A DNA stretch of 16,262 nt, taken from Eggerthellaceae bacterium UBA5906 (GTDB lineage Bacteria > Actinomycetota > Coriobacteriia > Coriobacteriales > Eggerthellaceae). The notes below the pieces were generated by a model. That model searched no databases and was not told the origin of the DNA. It saw nothing but the letters and a program-made list of their open reading frames with translations. Positions within the stretch are counted from its first letter, which is position 1. Each line of letters starts with the position of its first letter. The DNA lies in contig DJEE01000166.1 in the NCBI GenBank assembly GCA_002431805.1, forward strand, positions 1 through 16,262. The letters are read 5' to 3'. The translations under genes were made by a program, and so were the position numbers. Of this stretch, positions 1 through 6,663 are shown in pieces.

Positions 1-848
1 TGGTGGCAACCACCATCATCGAGTCGGGCATTGACAACCCGCATACCAATACGCTGATCATCGAAGACTCGCAGCGTTTGGGCTTGGCGCAAATGTACCA
101 GCTGAAAGGCCGTGTCGGACGCAGCTCCACGCAGGCGTACGCGTACTTCATGTTCCCCGAGCACGTCACGCTTACCGAAGAGGCGCAGGCGCGCTTAACG
201 GCGCTTGATGAACACACCGATTTGGGCAGCGGCATGCGCATTGCCATGCGCGACTTGGAAATTCGCGGCGCGGGCAGCTTGATGGGTGCCGAACAGTCGG
301 GCAACATGTCGGCGGTGGGTTTCGACCTGTTCGCGCAAATGCTCGGCGCGGCGGTAAACGCCACGCGTGAAGGCGACCTGAAGGCTGCCGACGGCCTGCC
401 GGCAGCGCTGTCCGACATCACCGTGAACTTGCCGGGTCACACGTATTTGCCCGAGGAATACGTGCCCGAAGCCGACGAGCGCGTGCTGTGGTACCGCAAG
501 ATAGCCAGCGCCGCAACAGTAGGCGCGGTGGAGGACATCTACGAGGATATGTGCGCTAAGCGCCCCGACATGCCGCAGGCGGCAAAGAACCTGTTCGAGA
601 AGGCGCGCATCAAGGCGTTCGCCAACGAACACCATATAAAAATGGTGTCGGTGGTGGCGGGCAAGTTGGTAGTGGAACCCATCGACATCCCGCGCGATAA
701 AATGACGCCCTTGCGCCGCGCGGGCGGGCGCTACCTTTCCGACAAGCGCAAGCTGCAGCTACCGCTGAAGTACTTCAAGCTTACGGAGAAAGACAACCTG
801 TTCACGCCGGTTGCCACGTTCTTGCGCGAGATGTACGGCGAAGCGTAA
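1..848 (+). CDS. mfd: Transcription-repair coupling factor Mfd, C-terminal part (5' truncated by window)
   Basis: Mfd is an ATP-driven DNA translocase that removes stalled RNA polymerase and recruits the UvrA repair machinery. Only the last ~282 codons are here; the reading frame is open through the window edge (first full codon at position 3). The visible part starts in helicase motif V (TTIIESGID), followed by the motif VI region (GLAQMYQLKGRVGRS) and the RDLEIRGAGSLMGAEQSG stretch typical of Mfd and RecG-type translocases. The remaining ~170 residues match the Mfd C-terminal regulatory domain (for example LPEEYVPEADERVLWYRKI). Mfd is preferred to RecG because this extra C-terminal domain is present and a separate complete recG lies at 11153. 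The gene ends at TAA 846-848 and converges on the minus-strand nnrE fusion. Identification is from family motifs; upstream domains cannot be seen. Confidence 0.95.
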   Translation, partial: VATTIIESGIDNPHTNTLIIEDSQRLGLAQMYQLKGRVGRSSTQAYAYFMFPEHVTLTEEAQARLTALDEHTDLGSGMRIAMRDLEIRGAGSLMGAEQSGNMSAVGFDLFAQMLGAAVNATREGDLKAADGLPAALSDITVNLPGHTYLPEEYVPEADERVLWYRKIASAATVGAVEDIYEDMCAKRPDMPQAAKNLFEKARIKAFANEHHIKMVSVVAGKLVVEPIDIPRDKMTPLRRAGGRYLSDKRKLQLPLKYFKLTEKDNLFTPVATFLREMYGEA

Positions 849-956
849 CGCGCGCCTTGCGGCCTGCAGGCGCGAAAACGGAAGGGCAGGGCCTGCAACG
901 GGCGCTCGCCGCCACATTGCCCGGGGCACCCCAGGGGATGCGGCGGCATACTGGCG
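849..956. terminator. Convergent intergenic region with two GC-rich hairpins
   Basis: This 108-bp gap separates the convergent stops of mfd and the VanZ-RDD-NnrE gene. It contains a 7-bp stem (CGCGCCT 851-857 with AGGCGCG 868-874) followed by AAAA, and a second inverted pair (GCCGCC 908-913 with GGCGGC 942-947) enclosing another GC-rich palindrome around 920-935. Either could end transcription from one or both sides, but neither has a good U-tract, so terminator function is inferred from position and structure only. Confidence 0.35.
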
Positions 957-2948
957 CTAAGCGTTAGAGGCAGGCTGCGGAAGCTGGTTGAGGTACTGCT
1001 CTACGTTATCCACAAGCGGCGCCAGTTTCACGGTACCGGTTACGTGGGCGGCTTTCGGCGCTAGCAAGCCGGGTTTGTATACCAGCATGGTTACAGTAAC
1101 GTCGGCGTATACGCGCGGCAGGGCTGCATCGCCGGTTTGCGCGGACATGCCCGAAGGCACATCGGCGGCAATAACGAACGGAGCGCCTTTCGCCTTCCCA
1201 ACAGCTTTCGCGTGCGCGGGCACGTGCTTGCCAACATGGTTGGACGTGCCGTAAAAGCGACGACGGTTGGCCAGCTCCATCCACGTGGCGTAGGGTTGGC
1301 GCACCTGCGTTCCGGAAAAGCCCGTGCCCAACATGGCGTCCACAACGGCATGCGCGCCGTCAAGTACGCCTGCCAACTCTTCGGCGCTGGGGGCAACCAT
1401 AACGGTTAAGGGCCACTCATGCGCCTGCGCGCATTCAACGGCTTCAAGCGCCGCGGCGCGCGCAGGCTGCGCGGTAAGCTGTTCGGGCGTGCGCTGCGTC
1501 ACAACCGTAACCGGCCAGCCGGCCTGCGCCAGCGCCCGGGCGCATACCCATCCGTCGCCGCCGTTGTTGCCGCTGCCAGCCAGCACCGCAACAGCCGCGG
1601 GCTCGGGAACCCACGCACGCACCTCGTCGGCTAGCGCGCACCCGGCGCGTTCCATCAACGCTGCAAGCGAGGTGCCCTTGGCGGCTATGGTCTGCTCCAA
1701 TGCGCCAACCATGTTCACGTCAAGCACGTGCGTGCGCGCTCGCGCTGCGGCAATGCCGTCTTCGGTCATCACGCGCGTGTTGCTGATAAGGCCGTTTACC
1801 ATAACGAACTGCTCCTTTCTGCGGGCTGAACGCCACGCACGGGCAATAAGCGTTGCCGCCCAGGTGCCCACGCCCACAAACCAAATGAGCAACAGTGTGG
1901 TGGGACTGTGCGCGGCAAGCGATGCCAGCGAGCGAAGCTCGCCGGGGGTGGTGGGGATGTCGTTTGCCCCGGCAATCACGCCGAGCGCCCACGCCGGCAC
2001 CAATGCCACAGCAAACAGCACCACGTAGCGGCATATCAACTGCCAGGGACGTGCGGGCGTGGCGTCGGGTCGCACAATGCGCAGCCGCAACAGCTTTTGC
2101 GCAGGCGTTTGCCCGCGCGTTGCCAGCACGAACACCACGAACACAGCACCGATAGCCACCGCCTCGCTTGTCCAGAACGTGGCATGCGCCACGCCGAAGC
2201 TAGCCAGCACCACGTTGCCGCGCGTGATGCGCGCCGCCATCAGCAGGCAAAACGCCAACACCTGAGAAAGGGCTACGTCGAGCGCAAACGAAAGCGCGCG
2301 GCGCGTGACCGACGCATGCAACCCGCGCACCTGGGCTTGCCGCGCCACTACGCGCACGTCGGGCAGCACGCGCATAACAGGCCCGCATGCCCAAAAACCC
2401 ACCATGCACCCCAGTGTGTTCGTCATCAAATCGTCCACATCGAACAGGCGGTACGGGTGCTCGTAAATGCCCCAAATGCCGGTAAGCTGTGTGGTTTCAA
2501 ACGAAAGCGTCACCAAAAAGCCGATAATCAGCGCCTGCCACCAGCGCCTGTGGAAGTAGTAGCGCAAATACGCGCCCAGGGGCACCAGCAACAGCACGTT
2601 GAAAATAGCTTCATATATGTAAGGGTCGCACAGCGCGGAAATCCAAGTAGAGGGGTCGTCAAGACGCGCGGTGGTTTCGGCCAAAAACGAGCGTATGAAC
2701 TGAAACGGCACCAGCTGAGGCGTTTGCGCGTAGGCTACCACGGCGCTGCGGTCGGCCGGCAACGGCAGCAATACCAGAAAATAGGCGCACATCAGGTAAA
2801 ACACAAAAGAGTACACAACCGCAGCGTGCAGCCACGGCACGCTTCCCAGCTTGCGATACTTGTACACCATAAACGGCGCGGTGATAAGCGCCGCGATAAA
2901 CGGGAACAGCACCACCGCCGTGGTGATGGGCATAACGAACTTCGACAC
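957..2948 (-). CDS. VanZ-RDD membrane protein fused to NAD(P)H-hydrate epimerase (NnrE/YjeF_N)
   Basis: The predicted protein has 663 residues. Residues ~10-190 form a VanZ-like multi-pass membrane domain (NVLLLVPLGAYLRY 117-130, RLFDVDDLMTNTLG 167-180). Residues ~215-395 are an RDD-type membrane domain (RALSFALDVAL, GQTPAQKLLRLRIVRPD, ending LISNTRV). Residues ~405-650 are an NAD(P)HX epimerase: GSGNNGGDG 458-466, VDAMLGTG 536-543, AADVPSG 594-600 and YADVTVTMLVYKPG. NnrE epimerises damaged NAD(P)H hydrates; the ADP/ATP-dependent dehydratase half (YjeF_C/NnrD) is absent here. The GTG start at 2948 is chosen because AAGGAG (2960-2955) lies 6 nt upstream; that site overlaps the TAA of the preceding gene, implying coupled translation. 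An in-frame ATG at 2933 is possible. A second ribosome site and ATG lie inside the gene at 1820-1800, so NnrE may also be made separately. Residues ~561-590 look like a basic insertion relative to usual NnrE. Domain calls are confident; the role of the membrane part is unknown. Confidence 0.85.
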   Translation of the reverse strand: MSKFVMPITTAVVLFPFIAALITAPFMVYKYRKLGSVPWLHAAVVYSFVFYLMCAYFLVLLPLPADRSAVVAYAQTPQLVPFQFIRSFLAETTARLDDPSTWISALCDPYIYEAIFNVLLLVPLGAYLRYYFHRRWWQALIIGFLVTLSFETTQLTGIWGIYEHPYRLFDVDDLMTNTLGCMVGFWACGPVMRVLPDVRVVARQAQVRGLHASVTRRALSFALDVALSQVLAFCLLMAARITRGNVVLASFGVAHATFWTSEAVAIGAVFVVFVLATRGQTPAQKLLRLRIVRPDATPARPWQLICRYVVLFAVALVPAWALGVIAGANDIPTTPGELRSLASLAAHSPTTLLLIWFVGVGTWAATLIARAWRSARRKEQFVMVNGLISNTRVMTEDGIAAARARTHVLDVNMVGALEQTIAAKGTSLAALMERAGCALADEVRAWVPEPAAVAVLAGSGNNGGDGWVCARALAQAGWPVTVVTQRTPEQLTAQPARAAALEAVECAQAHEWPLTVMVAPSAEELAGVLDGAHAVVDAMLGTGFSGTQVRQPYATWMELANRRRFYGTSNHVGKHVPAHAKAVGKAKGAPFVIAADVPSGMSAQTGDAALPRVYADVTVTMLVYKPGLLAPKAAHVTGTVKLAPLVDNVEQYLNQLPQPASNA
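1800..1820 (-). promoter_or_regulatory. Internal Shine-Dalgarno and in-frame ATG near the RDD/NnrE junction
   Basis: On the minus strand AGAAAGGAG (1820-1812) lies 9 nt before an ATG (1802-1800) that is in frame with the long protein at residue 383. Initiation here would give a 281-residue product holding the whole NnrE domain plus ~25 extra N-terminal residues. The ATG falls just before the last conserved RDD-like motif (LISNTRV), so the two possible reading units overlap. The site is seen directly; its use is inferred. Confidence 0.5.
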
Positions 2949-2958
2949 GAATTTCTCC

Positions 2959-3429
2959 TTAGCGTGCTTGCTCAAGCTTGAGCAAGGCGGCGCGGATGCG
3001 GGCGGGTTTGCCGTCGCCCCAGGGTTGGCCGTTTGCGCGCACCAGCCGGTGCGTGGGCACCACCAGGGCAAACGGGCACGCTCTCACGGCGCTGCCCACG
3101 GCCCGGTGCGCACCTGCGTGTCCGATGCGCTGCGCAATGTCGGCCGCGGTGGCCGTTTGCCCATAGGGGATGGCGGCAAGCGCGTCCCACACCTGCCGCT
3201 GAAACGCCGTGCCGCACGTGGCAAGCGGCAGCGAGAACGCGGTGCGCTTTCCGGCAAGGTATTCCTGAATTTGCGTGGCGGTTTTGTTCGCAAGGCTTGT
3301 GGGGGCGCACATGCCGGTAAACTCGGTGCGCCCAAGCGCAACGCGCGTGATGGCATGCCCGTCGCAGGCCACGGTGATAGGCCCCGCCGGCGTGAAGTAG
3401 GAATAGTACGTTGGGCTGCTGTGTTGCAT
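2959..3429 (-). CDS. Ogt/MGMT-family alkyltransferase-like protein lacking the catalytic cysteine
   Basis: The protein has 156 residues and the layout of O6-alkylguanine-DNA alkyltransferases: a short N-terminal domain (YYSYFTPAGPITVACDGHAI), then the DNA-binding/active-site domain with GTAFQRQVWDALAAIPYGQT (73-92), ADIAQRIG (97-103 region) and HRAVGSAVR (108-116). The active-site motif is VVPTHRLV (123-130): codon ACG gives Thr126 where active enzymes have Cys in PCHR. The Asn of the conserved NP pair just upstream is also changed (CP, Cys118). This is the pattern of ATL proteins, which bind O6-alkylguanine and flag it for nucleotide excision repair without repairing it; known ATLs mostly carry Trp, Ala or Ser there. 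ATG 3429 is preferred over the adjacent TTG 3432, with AAAGAGG upstream. The stop codon overlaps the ribosome site of the VanZ-RDD-NnrE gene, so the two probably form an operon. The family is confident; lack of methyltransferase activity is inferred. Confidence 0.9.
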   Translation of the reverse strand: MQHSSPTYYSYFTPAGPITVACDGHAITRVALGRTEFTGMCAPTSLANKTATQIQEYLAGKRTAFSLPLATCGTAFQRQVWDALAAIPYGQTATAADIAQRIGHAGAHRAVGSAVRACPFALVVPTHRLVRANGQPWGDGKPARIRAALLKLEQAR

Positions 3430-3455
3430 CAAGCCTCTTTCGGTAGCTTGTCATT

Positions 3456-3461
3456 ATTATA
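3456..3461 (-). promoter_or_regulatory. Candidate -10 box for the Ogt-like/VanZ-RDD-NnrE operon
   Basis: A perfect TATAAT reads on the minus strand at 3461-3456, 27 nt upstream of the ATG at 3429, in an AT-rich patch of an otherwise GC-rich sequence. No convincing -35 hexamer is seen 16-18 bp further upstream, so the promoter call rests on the -10 box and its position in a divergent gap. Confidence 0.45.
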
Positions 3462-3503
3462 AGGCTGCCGCGCGCCCCGCCGCTCGGCTTGGTACAGGTG
3501 CGC

Positions 3504-3509
3504 TAGAAT
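3504..3509 (+). promoter_or_regulatory. Weak candidate -10 box for rpe
   Basis: TAGAAT at 3504-3509 is a 5/6 match to TATAAT, about 40 nt before the rpe GTG, and divergent from the TATAAT at 3461-3456. There is no good -35 at standard spacing (TTGGTA at 3489 is only 9 bp away), so this is tentative. Confidence 0.25.
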
Positions 3510-3549
3510 ACGCACAAGAAGAGGAAAACCTTACAGGAAGGAGCCGGGC

Positions 3550-4254
3550 GTGTTCGAACCGGTCAAAATTGCTCCGTCTATCTTGTCGGCGGACTTTATG
3601 AACCTTGGGCGCGACATCGAAACCATCGAGCGCGGCGGCGCGGGCTATGTGCACGTAGACGTGATGGATGGCCACTTCGTGCCGAACCTTACCATGGGCG
3701 TGCCGGTGGTCAAGCAGCTGAAGAAGGTCACGAACCTGCCGCTTGACGTGCACCTGATGATCTCTAACCCGCTTGACGAGCTGTCGTGGTTTTTGGACGC
3801 GGGTGCCGACATCGTTACCGTGCACGCCGAGGCCGCCGCGGGCTACCAGCTAGAGCGCGCTGTAGAGATGATCCACGCTGCAGGCGCAAAGGCCGCTGCG
3901 TCGGTAAAGCCTCACACGCCTGTTGAGGTGCTGGCCCCGGTTATGGCGCAGCTTGACATGGTGCTGGTCATGAGTGTTGAGCCAGGCTTTTCCGGCCAAA
4001 GCTACATCGAGGGCTCCGAGCGCAAGGTGGCGCGCGTGGTGGAGCTTGCTCGCGCGGTGGGCGCAAGCCCGCTTATCGAGGTTGACGGCGGCATCGGCGT
4101 GAAAACCGCTCCGCTTGTGGCGGCGGCGGGCGCCGATGTGCTGGTGTGCGGCTCGGCCGTGTGCGGCTCAGGCGACCCGGCCGCGGCAATTTCCGAGGTT
4201 ACGAAAGCGGCCGAGGCGGCGCGCACGGCGGCGCTTGCGGCTAAGGAGGCGTAA
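3550..4254 (+). CDS. rpe: Ribulose-phosphate 3-epimerase
   Basis: This cytosolic TIM-barrel enzyme interconverts D-ribulose 5-phosphate and D-xylulose 5-phosphate in the non-oxidative pentose phosphate pathway. The 234-residue product has the whole family signature: IAPSILSADF (7-16), VHVDVMDGHFVPN with His35 and Asp37, DVHLM with His68, MSVEPGFSGQ (141-150) and EVDGGI with Asp179. Those His/Asp residues are the expected metal ligands and catalytic pair, and a phosphate-binding GSAVCGSG lies near the end. An alanine-rich tail of ~15 residues closes the protein. GTG 3550 is the start because GGAAGGAG (3536-3543) sits 6 nt upstream and the conserved N-terminus follows at once. The desulfurase gene begins 10 bp after its stop, so the two are probably cotranscribed. 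Nothing unusual is seen. Confidence 0.97.
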   Translation: MFEPVKIAPSILSADFMNLGRDIETIERGGAGYVHVDVMDGHFVPNLTMGVPVVKQLKKVTNLPLDVHLMISNPLDELSWFLDAGADIVTVHAEAAAGYQLERAVEMIHAAGAKAAASVKPHTPVEVLAPVMAQLDMVLVMSVEPGFSGQSYIEGSERKVARVVELARAVGASPLIEVDGGIGVKTAPLVAAAGADVLVCGSAVCGSGDPAAAISEVTKAAEAARTAALAAKEA

Positions 4255-4264
4255 GAACAAACCC

Positions 4265-5473
4265 ATGGTGGCGAAAGTTCCCGACAATTACGTATACCTT
4301 GATTACGCGGCAACGGCGCCGCTGGTGGAAGAGGCCGCGGCGGTCATGGCCCCGTACATGCAGCCCGGGCGCGCCAACATCGCCTTTGGCGGCAACGCGA
4401 ACAGCCTGCACGTGCCGGGTCGCGCGGCGTTCGCAGCGCTTGAAGACGCGCGTCGCCGCATTGCGCGCGCCCTTGGTGCGCAGCGCCCCGACGAGGTGGT
4501 GCTGACTTCCGGCGCTACCGAGGCCGACAACACGGCGCTTGAGGGCCTGGCGAACGCCGTGGTTGCGGCGCGCCGCCGTTCGGGTAGCGGTGCGTTCACG
4601 CCGCACGTGGTGGTGTCGGCCATCGAACACGAGGCCGTGCTTGCGCCGGCGAAGCGCCTTGAACAGCAGGGCTTTCGCGTAACGCGCTTAGCGCCCACGC
4701 GCGAAGGCTTTATCACGCCCGAAGCGCTTGCGGCGGCTGTGGATGAAAACACCGTGCTCGTAAGCGTTATGACAGCGAATTCCGAGGTGGGCTCGGTGCA
4801 GCCGGTGGCAAAGCTTGCCCGTGTGGCGCATGATGCCGGCGCGTTGTTCCACACCGACGCAACGCAGGCGCTTGGGAAAATCCCGGTTGACGTGCGCGCA
4901 TGGGATTGTGACGCCGCTTCGTTTTCCGCGCATAAAATCGGCGGCCCGAAGGGCATCGGCGCGCTGTACGTGAAAAGCCGCACGCCGTTTGAGGCCTACC
5001 TGCTTGGCGGCGGGCAAGAGGCAGGGCGGCGCAGCGGCACGCAAAACGTTGCCGGCGCGGTGGGCTTTGCAGCCGCGCTTGAGGCAGCGCAGGCAAACCA
5101 GCCCGCTGAGCAGGCGCGTTTAGGCGCGCTGCGCGACAAGTTGTACGCAGCGCTTGCGGCAACGCCGGGCGTGCACGCCACCGTCAACGTGCAGCCGGGC
5201 TCGACGGACTACCTGCCCAACATCGTGCACGTGCTGGTGGACACGCTGGAAAGCGAAACGCTCACGCTGCGCTTCGACATGCGCGGCTTCGGCGTGTCGG
5301 GCGGTTCGGCGTGCTCGTCGCACTCGCTTGAGCCAAGCCACGTGCTGCACGCCATCGGCATCAGCGACGACGCGGCGCACGGTGCGCTGCGCGTGTCTAT
5401 GGGCCGCTACACCACCGAGGCCGACATCGACGCGTTCATTGAAGCGCTCGGCCCGGTGCTGAACTGGGAATAG
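4265..5473 (+). CDS. Cysteine desulfurase, NifS/IscS family
   Basis: This PLP enzyme takes sulfur from L-cysteine as an enzyme-bound persulfide for Fe-S cluster assembly, tRNA thiolation or other thio-cofactors. The 402-residue product has YLDYAATAP at the N-terminus, TSGATEADN (81-89), the EHEA histidine (His122), HTDATQ (196-201), the PLP lysine in SFSAHKIGGPKGIG (Lys224), RRSGTQN and the active-site cysteine in GGSACSSHSLEPS (Cys350). The short Cys loop and the SLEPS sequence match the NifS/IscS type rather than SufS. No iscU, sufU or mnmA is in the window, so the sulfur acceptor cannot be told. ATG 4265 is used because homology begins within a few residues. The nearest strong ribosome site (AAGGAGG 4243-4249) overlaps the end of rpe and is 15 nt away, longer than usual, which suggests coupling to rpe. 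A strong hairpin follows the stop. Confidence 0.93.
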   Translation: MVAKVPDNYVYLDYAATAPLVEEAAAVMAPYMQPGRANIAFGGNANSLHVPGRAAFAALEDARRRIARALGAQRPDEVVLTSGATEADNTALEGLANAVVAARRRSGSGAFTPHVVVSAIEHEAVLAPAKRLEQQGFRVTRLAPTREGFITPEALAAAVDENTVLVSVMTANSEVGSVQPVAKLARVAHDAGALFHTDATQALGKIPVDVRAWDCDAASFSAHKIGGPKGIGALYVKSRTPFEAYLLGGGQEAGRRSGTQNVAGAVGFAAALEAAQANQPAEQARLGALRDKLYAALAATPGVHATVNVQPGSTDYLPNIVHVLVDTLESETLTLRFDMRGFGVSGGSACSSHSLEPSHVLHAIGISDDAAHGALRVSMGRYTTEADIDAFIEALGPVLNWE

Positions 5474-5481
5474 GAAAGATT

Positions 5482-5517
5482 GCGGGGCTGCCGGATGCCG
5501 GCAGCCCCGCGGTGTTT
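5482..5517 (+). terminator. Rho-independent terminator after the cysteine desulfurase gene
   Basis: A perfect 13-bp GC-rich stem (5482-5494 with 5498-5510) closes a 3-nt ATG loop, 8 nt after the desulfurase stop codon, followed by GGTGTTTTG. The stem is very strong and the following T-run is short. Position and structure support termination of the rpe-desulfurase unit. Confidence 0.75.
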
Positions 5518-5530
5518 TGATTGATGCGTG

Positions 5531-5619
5531 CGTGAACCGGGGGCGGAGGTGGTGTTCACGAAAGCACTCTTGGAGGTATAAGAGCCACCGTGAACACCCG
5601 CTCGATCCCCGTGTTCACG
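5531..5619 (-). repeat. 90-bp paired-hairpin repeat, copy A
   Basis: The left unit is 5531-5560 (30 bp) and the right unit 5589-5619 (31 bp), separated by a 28-bp core (5561-5588). Each unit begins CGTGAAC and ends GTTCACG, so it can fold alone, and the right unit is an imperfect reverse complement of the left. Read on the minus strand the core ends AGTGCTTT, like copy D (ACGCTTT), so this copy is in the opposite orientation to copies B and D. It is the most diverged of the four copies. Confidence 0.85.
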
Positions 5620-5655
5620 TTTGAACGCTGTTTCATGAAAACGAAAGGAGCGCGC

Positions 5656-6468
5656 ATGGAGCTGGTAACCATGCACACGCATACGAACTACACCGGCCAC
5701 GGGCACGGAACCGTGGAGGAGCTGGTGTCCGCCGCCGAGCGCGCCGGCATCAGCGCTGTTGCCGTGACGGAGCATTACCCCATGTCAAAGCAGATGGACC
5801 CCACCAACGAGGTGTCCATGGCAGCCGAGCGCGTGCCGCAATACCTTATGGACATCGCGGCGGCGGCGAACAATCACCCCGCACTTGAGGTCATCCCGGG
5901 CTGCGAGGTTGACTGGCTCGGCGCGCAGGAAGACCGCGACTTTACCCAGCTTGATTTCAGCAACTTCATCCACATCCTTGGCAGCGTGCACTACCTGGAT
6001 GGATGGGCGTTCGACGACCCTGCTGAAGAGGGCCGCTGGCACGACGTGGGCGTCGACGCGGTGTGGCGCCGCTACTTTGAGGTGTGGTGCCAGGCGGCAA
6101 GTTGTCCCGATGTGCCCTACACGTGCATGGCGCACCCCGACCTGGTGAAGAAGTTCGGCTATCGCCCCAGCTTCAACTTGCAGCCGCTGTACGACCAAGC
6201 CGCCGAGGCCGTGCAGGCAACGGGGCGCATGGTGGAAGTGAACACGTCGGGCCTTGCCTACGCTGCCGCCGAGCTGTTCCCCGCACCTGCGCTTTTGCGC
6301 ACGTTTTGCCGCGCGAACATCCCGTGCACCATCGGCACCGATGCGCACGATCCGGCCGTAGTGGACCGCAACCTTATGCCGGGCCTGCGTGCCATGTACG
6401 AGGCAGGGTACCGTTGCGTGACGGTTCCAACGAAATCGGGCGATCGCCGCGAAATCGTATTAGAGTAG
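5656..6468 (+). CDS. hisK: PHP-family histidinol phosphatase (HisK/HisJ type)
   Basis: This enzyme is predicted to dephosphorylate L-histidinol phosphate, the penultimate step of histidine biosynthesis, with a polymerase-and-histidinol-phosphatase (PHP) metal site. The 270-residue product has HTHTNYTGHG (7-16), TEHYP with His40, GCEVDW with Glu84, GSVHYLDGW with His112, MAHPDLVKKFG with His160, VNTSG and GTDAHDP (227-233). These supply the His/Glu/Asp ligands expected of a trinuclear PHP site. ATG 5656 is chosen because AAAGGAG (5644-5650) lies 5 nt upstream and the HTH motif starts at residue 7. In-frame GTG 5590 and ATG 5635 would add residues encoded partly by repeat copy A and are rejected. 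No other his genes are adjacent. Repeats A and B flank the gene. A PHP phosphatase for another phosphoester cannot be excluded. Confidence 0.85.
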   Translation: MELVTMHTHTNYTGHGHGTVEELVSAAERAGISAVAVTEHYPMSKQMDPTNEVSMAAERVPQYLMDIAAAANNHPALEVIPGCEVDWLGAQEDRDFTQLDFSNFIHILGSVHYLDGWAFDDPAEEGRWHDVGVDAVWRRYFEVWCQAASCPDVPYTCMAHPDLVKKFGYRPSFNLQPLYDQAAEAVQATGRMVEVNTSGLAYAAAELFPAPALLRTFCRANIPCTIGTDAHDPAVVDRNLMPGLRAMYEAGYRCVTVPTKSGDRREIVLE

Positions 6469-6499
6469 TAGGCGAACGTAGTTAGGGTGCTTGGGTGTA

Positions 6500-6589
6500 C
6501 GTGAACAGGGGGACGGAGCGGGTGTTCACGATTAACCTTTCGTTTCCCAAAGAATCTACGTGAACACCCGCTCCGTCCCCCTGTTCACG
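6500..6589 (+). repeat. 90-bp paired-hairpin repeat, copy B
   Basis: Units at 6500-6530 and 6559-6589 are perfect 31-bp reverse complements of each other around a 28-bp core (6531-6558) that begins ATTAACCTTT and contains TTTCCCAAAG. Each unit has its own terminal palindrome (CGTGAACA with TGTTCACG) around a 15-nt GGGGGACGGAGCGGG-type centre. The perfect arms suggest recent copying or ongoing selection. It lies between hisK and nif3, where no other terminator is visible. Confidence 0.92.
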
Positions 6590-6663
6590 ATAACGTTCCC
6601 GGAAAAGCGGATGTCCGTCGTTCGCGCAAAGGAAGCCCGCAATCTAAGGAAGGACTTGATAGC

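Noticed and set aside
1908..2981. 357-codon plus-strand open frame opposite the VanZ-RDD region
   Set aside because: The protein is rich in His, Arg and Gln with no domain, no ribosome site, and lies antisense to a coding region with clear domains.
2949..3071. Longer start of the VanZ-RDD-NnrE gene at 3071
   Set aside because: It would overlap the ATL-like gene by more than 110 bp and has no ribosome site, whereas the GTG at 2948 has AAGGAG at 6 nt and leads straight into the membrane domain.
4268..4270. GTG at 4268 as the desulfurase start
   Set aside because: It is even further from the ribosome site than ATG 4265 and GTG is less favoured; the difference is one residue.
5531..5619. Reading the CGTGAAC repeats as a CRISPR array
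   Set aside because: The units are inverted pairs with one fixed 28-bp core conserved between copies, scattered between genes, with no run of direct repeats with unique spacers and no cas genes.
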